Source: Pseudomonas marginalis (GTDB lineage: Bacteria; Pseudomonadota; Gammaproteobacteria; Pseudomonadales; Pseudomonadaceae). From it: a stretch of DNA of 64,000 nucleotides. How positions within the stretch are numbered: position 1 is the first letter of the stretch; each line of letters opens with the position of its first letter. The notes under the pieces were generated by a model, which saw nothing but the letters and a program-made list of their open reading frames with translations, did not search any database and was not told where the DNA came from. This document shows positions 62,864-64,000 of the stretch, in pieces. A program made the position numbers and the translations under genes. The stretch is from assembly GCF_008692035.1 (NCBI RefSeq), contig NZ_VTFG01000001.1, positions 248,001-312,000 on the forward strand, written 5' to 3'.

Positions 62864-62962
62864 TCAGGTGTTTTAGTCAAAAAGAAGAGATTTTCGATCA
62901 TAGATCATCCAGCTTCCCGCGCCTAGACTTCGGCTCGCCATGAAGATTGGGAGATCCGTGCA

Positions 62963-64000
62963 ATGACTGACTGTGTATGTAACACCGTATCCGACCGCCA
63001 TTCCGGCGTCGGTGCGGACGTAGAGCCTGCGACGCCCGCGTGGATGGCCGTCTTCTCGCTGGCAATGGGTGTGTTCGGAATACTGACCGCTGAGTACCTT
63101 CCGGCCAGTTTGTTGACGCTGATGTCTGCCGACCTGGGCGTGTCCGAGGCGCTGGCTGGCCAGGCGGTAACGGTGACAGCGGTGGTTGCGCTGTTCGCCG
63201 GCTTGCTGGTGCCCGGCCTGACCCGCGGCATCGACCGACGTTGGGTGCTGCTGGGTTTTTCCACGTTGATGGTCGCCTCCAATCTGTTGGTCGCCGTTTC
63301 CTCCAGCTTCGCGGTGCTGTTGGTGATGCGCATCTTGCTGGGCATTGCCCTTGGCGGGTTCTGGAGCATGGCGGCGGCGGTGGCGATGCGCTTGGTGCCG
63401 AGTGCGTTGTTGCCCCGGGCGCTGTCGATCATTTTCAGCGGCATTGCCGTCGGGACGGTCGTGGCTGTGCCGCTGGGCAGCTATCTGGGCGGGCTGTACG
63501 GCTGGCGCAGCGCTTTTTTTGCCGCAGCGGCGGTAGGCATGGTGACCCTGGCTTTCCAGTCGTTCACGCTGCCGCGCCTGGCGCCGCGCCGGCCGGCACG
63601 TCTGCGCACTGTGCTCGAGGTGTTGCAGCGCCCGGGCATCGCCATGGGGATGTTCGGTTGTGTGCTGGTGCACAGCGGCCACTTTGCGATGTTCACTTAT
63701 GTTCGGCCATTCCTTGAAGGGACGACTGGCATCGGCCCCCAGGGGCTGTCGTTGATGTTGCTGGGTTTTGGCGTGGCGAACTTCGCCGGCACGCTGTTGG
63801 CCGGCAGGCTGCTGGAGCGCCACCCACTGGCCACGCTGGTGTTGATGCCGGCGCTGGTCGGCGTTGCAGCCCTGGCGCTGGTGCTGTTGCCGGCCTCGGT
63901 GCCGGGGCAGGCGCTACTGCTGGCGGTCTGGGGCTTGGCCTTTGGTGGTGTGCCGGTGGCGTGGTCGAACTGGGTCGCCAGCGCGGTACCTGACCAGGCG
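62963..64000 (+). CDS. NepI-like MFS exporter, 3' end cut by the window
   Basis: The frame is open to the last base, so 346 residues are seen. WMAVFSLAMGVFGILTAEYLPASLL is the first helix of DHA1 exporters, and RILLGIALGGFWSMAAAVAMRL matches NepI-type purine ribonucleoside efflux proteins. About ten of the expected twelve helices are inside the window. It begins 99 bp from the divergent AraC gene, its likely controller. Substrate assignment to purines is by family only. Confidence 0.88.
   Translation, partial: MTDCVCNTVSDRHSGVGADVEPATPAWMAVFSLAMGVFGILTAEYLPASLLTLMSADLGVSEALAGQAVTVTAVVALFAGLLVPGLTRGIDRRWVLLGFSTLMVASNLLVAVSSSFAVLLVMRILLGIALGGFWSMAAAVAMRLVPSALLPRALSIIFSGIAVGTVVAVPLGSYLGGLYGWRSAFFAAAAVGMVTLAFQSFTLPRLAPRRPARLRTVLEVLQRPGIAMGMFGCVLVHSGHFAMFTYVRPFLEGTTGIGPQGLSLMLLGFGVANFAGTLLAGRLLERHPLATLVLMPALVGVAALALVLLPASVPGQALLLAVWGLAFGGVPVAWSNWVASAVPDQA

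Overview
The window reads as a chromosomal segment of a high-GC gammaproteobacterium, most likely the Pseudomonas fluorescens/chlororaphis group. The grounds are REP/REPIN repeats of the kind common in P. fluorescens, an aldoxime-nitrile cluster whose proteins match the P. chlororaphis B23 products as I remember them, and the density of LysR, TetR, AraC and GntR regulators paired with transporters. No rRNA, tRNA, CRISPR array, intact insertion sequence or phage was seen. Gene density is high and every gene could be read without a frameshift.

Layout: (1) 1-6761, an accessory chemosensory operon: cheA (3' end only), a receptor with a 90-residue tandem HAMP-like repeat, two cheW, cheR, cheD, cheB. 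(2) 6848-17151, an aldoxime-to-acyl-CoA pathway: heme aldoxime dehydratase (oxdA), amidase, Fe-type nitrile hydratase alpha and beta, the P47K metallochaperone/activator, a soluble PAS chemoreceptor, an acyl-CoA synthetase (acsA), a TetR regulator, and a NitR-like AraC regulator divergent from oxdA. Both pathway promoters carry a pair of 16-bp direct repeats spaced 21 bp apart. (3) 17326-20989, an XRE/cupin regulator divergent from a DMT exporter, then a lone ABC exporter. (4) 21042-26956, a GntR regulator divergent from an ABC importer of the sulfonate/taurine/nitrate type, with a large DUF3604 PHP-like hydrolase. (5) 27186-31024, glcDEF glycolate oxidase.

(6) 31565-38008, a compact seven-gene operon joining a membrane di-iron desaturase-like enzyme, a betaine/osmoprotectant-type ABC importer, an NtaA/DmoA-type flavin monooxygenase and a PhnD-fold protein without a signal peptide. 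I know of no described pathway with this content, and it is the best candidate for an undescribed system. (7) 38074-43215, a split transketolase, an MFS importer and an SDR, with a divergent LysR gene. (8) 43278-47106, a LysE exporter, a hydrolase-azoR-yciI operon and a GlxA-type AraC regulator. (9) 47213-49823, a TetR regulator divergent from a thioredoxin-reductase-like flavoprotein and a methyltransferase, possibly acquired. (10) 49964-59093, a TetR regulator, a FadL porin, an SDR and a tripartite RND pump, tied together by four copies of a 24-bp GTGAC-N14-GTCAC operator. (11) 59275-64000, LysR-EamA-SDR with two copies of an 18-bp palindrome, then an AraC regulator divergent from a NepI-like MFS exporter cut by the window end.

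The overall picture is a soil or plant-associated pseudomonad region made of self-contained modules, each with its own regulator, for sensing, importing, breaking down or expelling small organic compounds.
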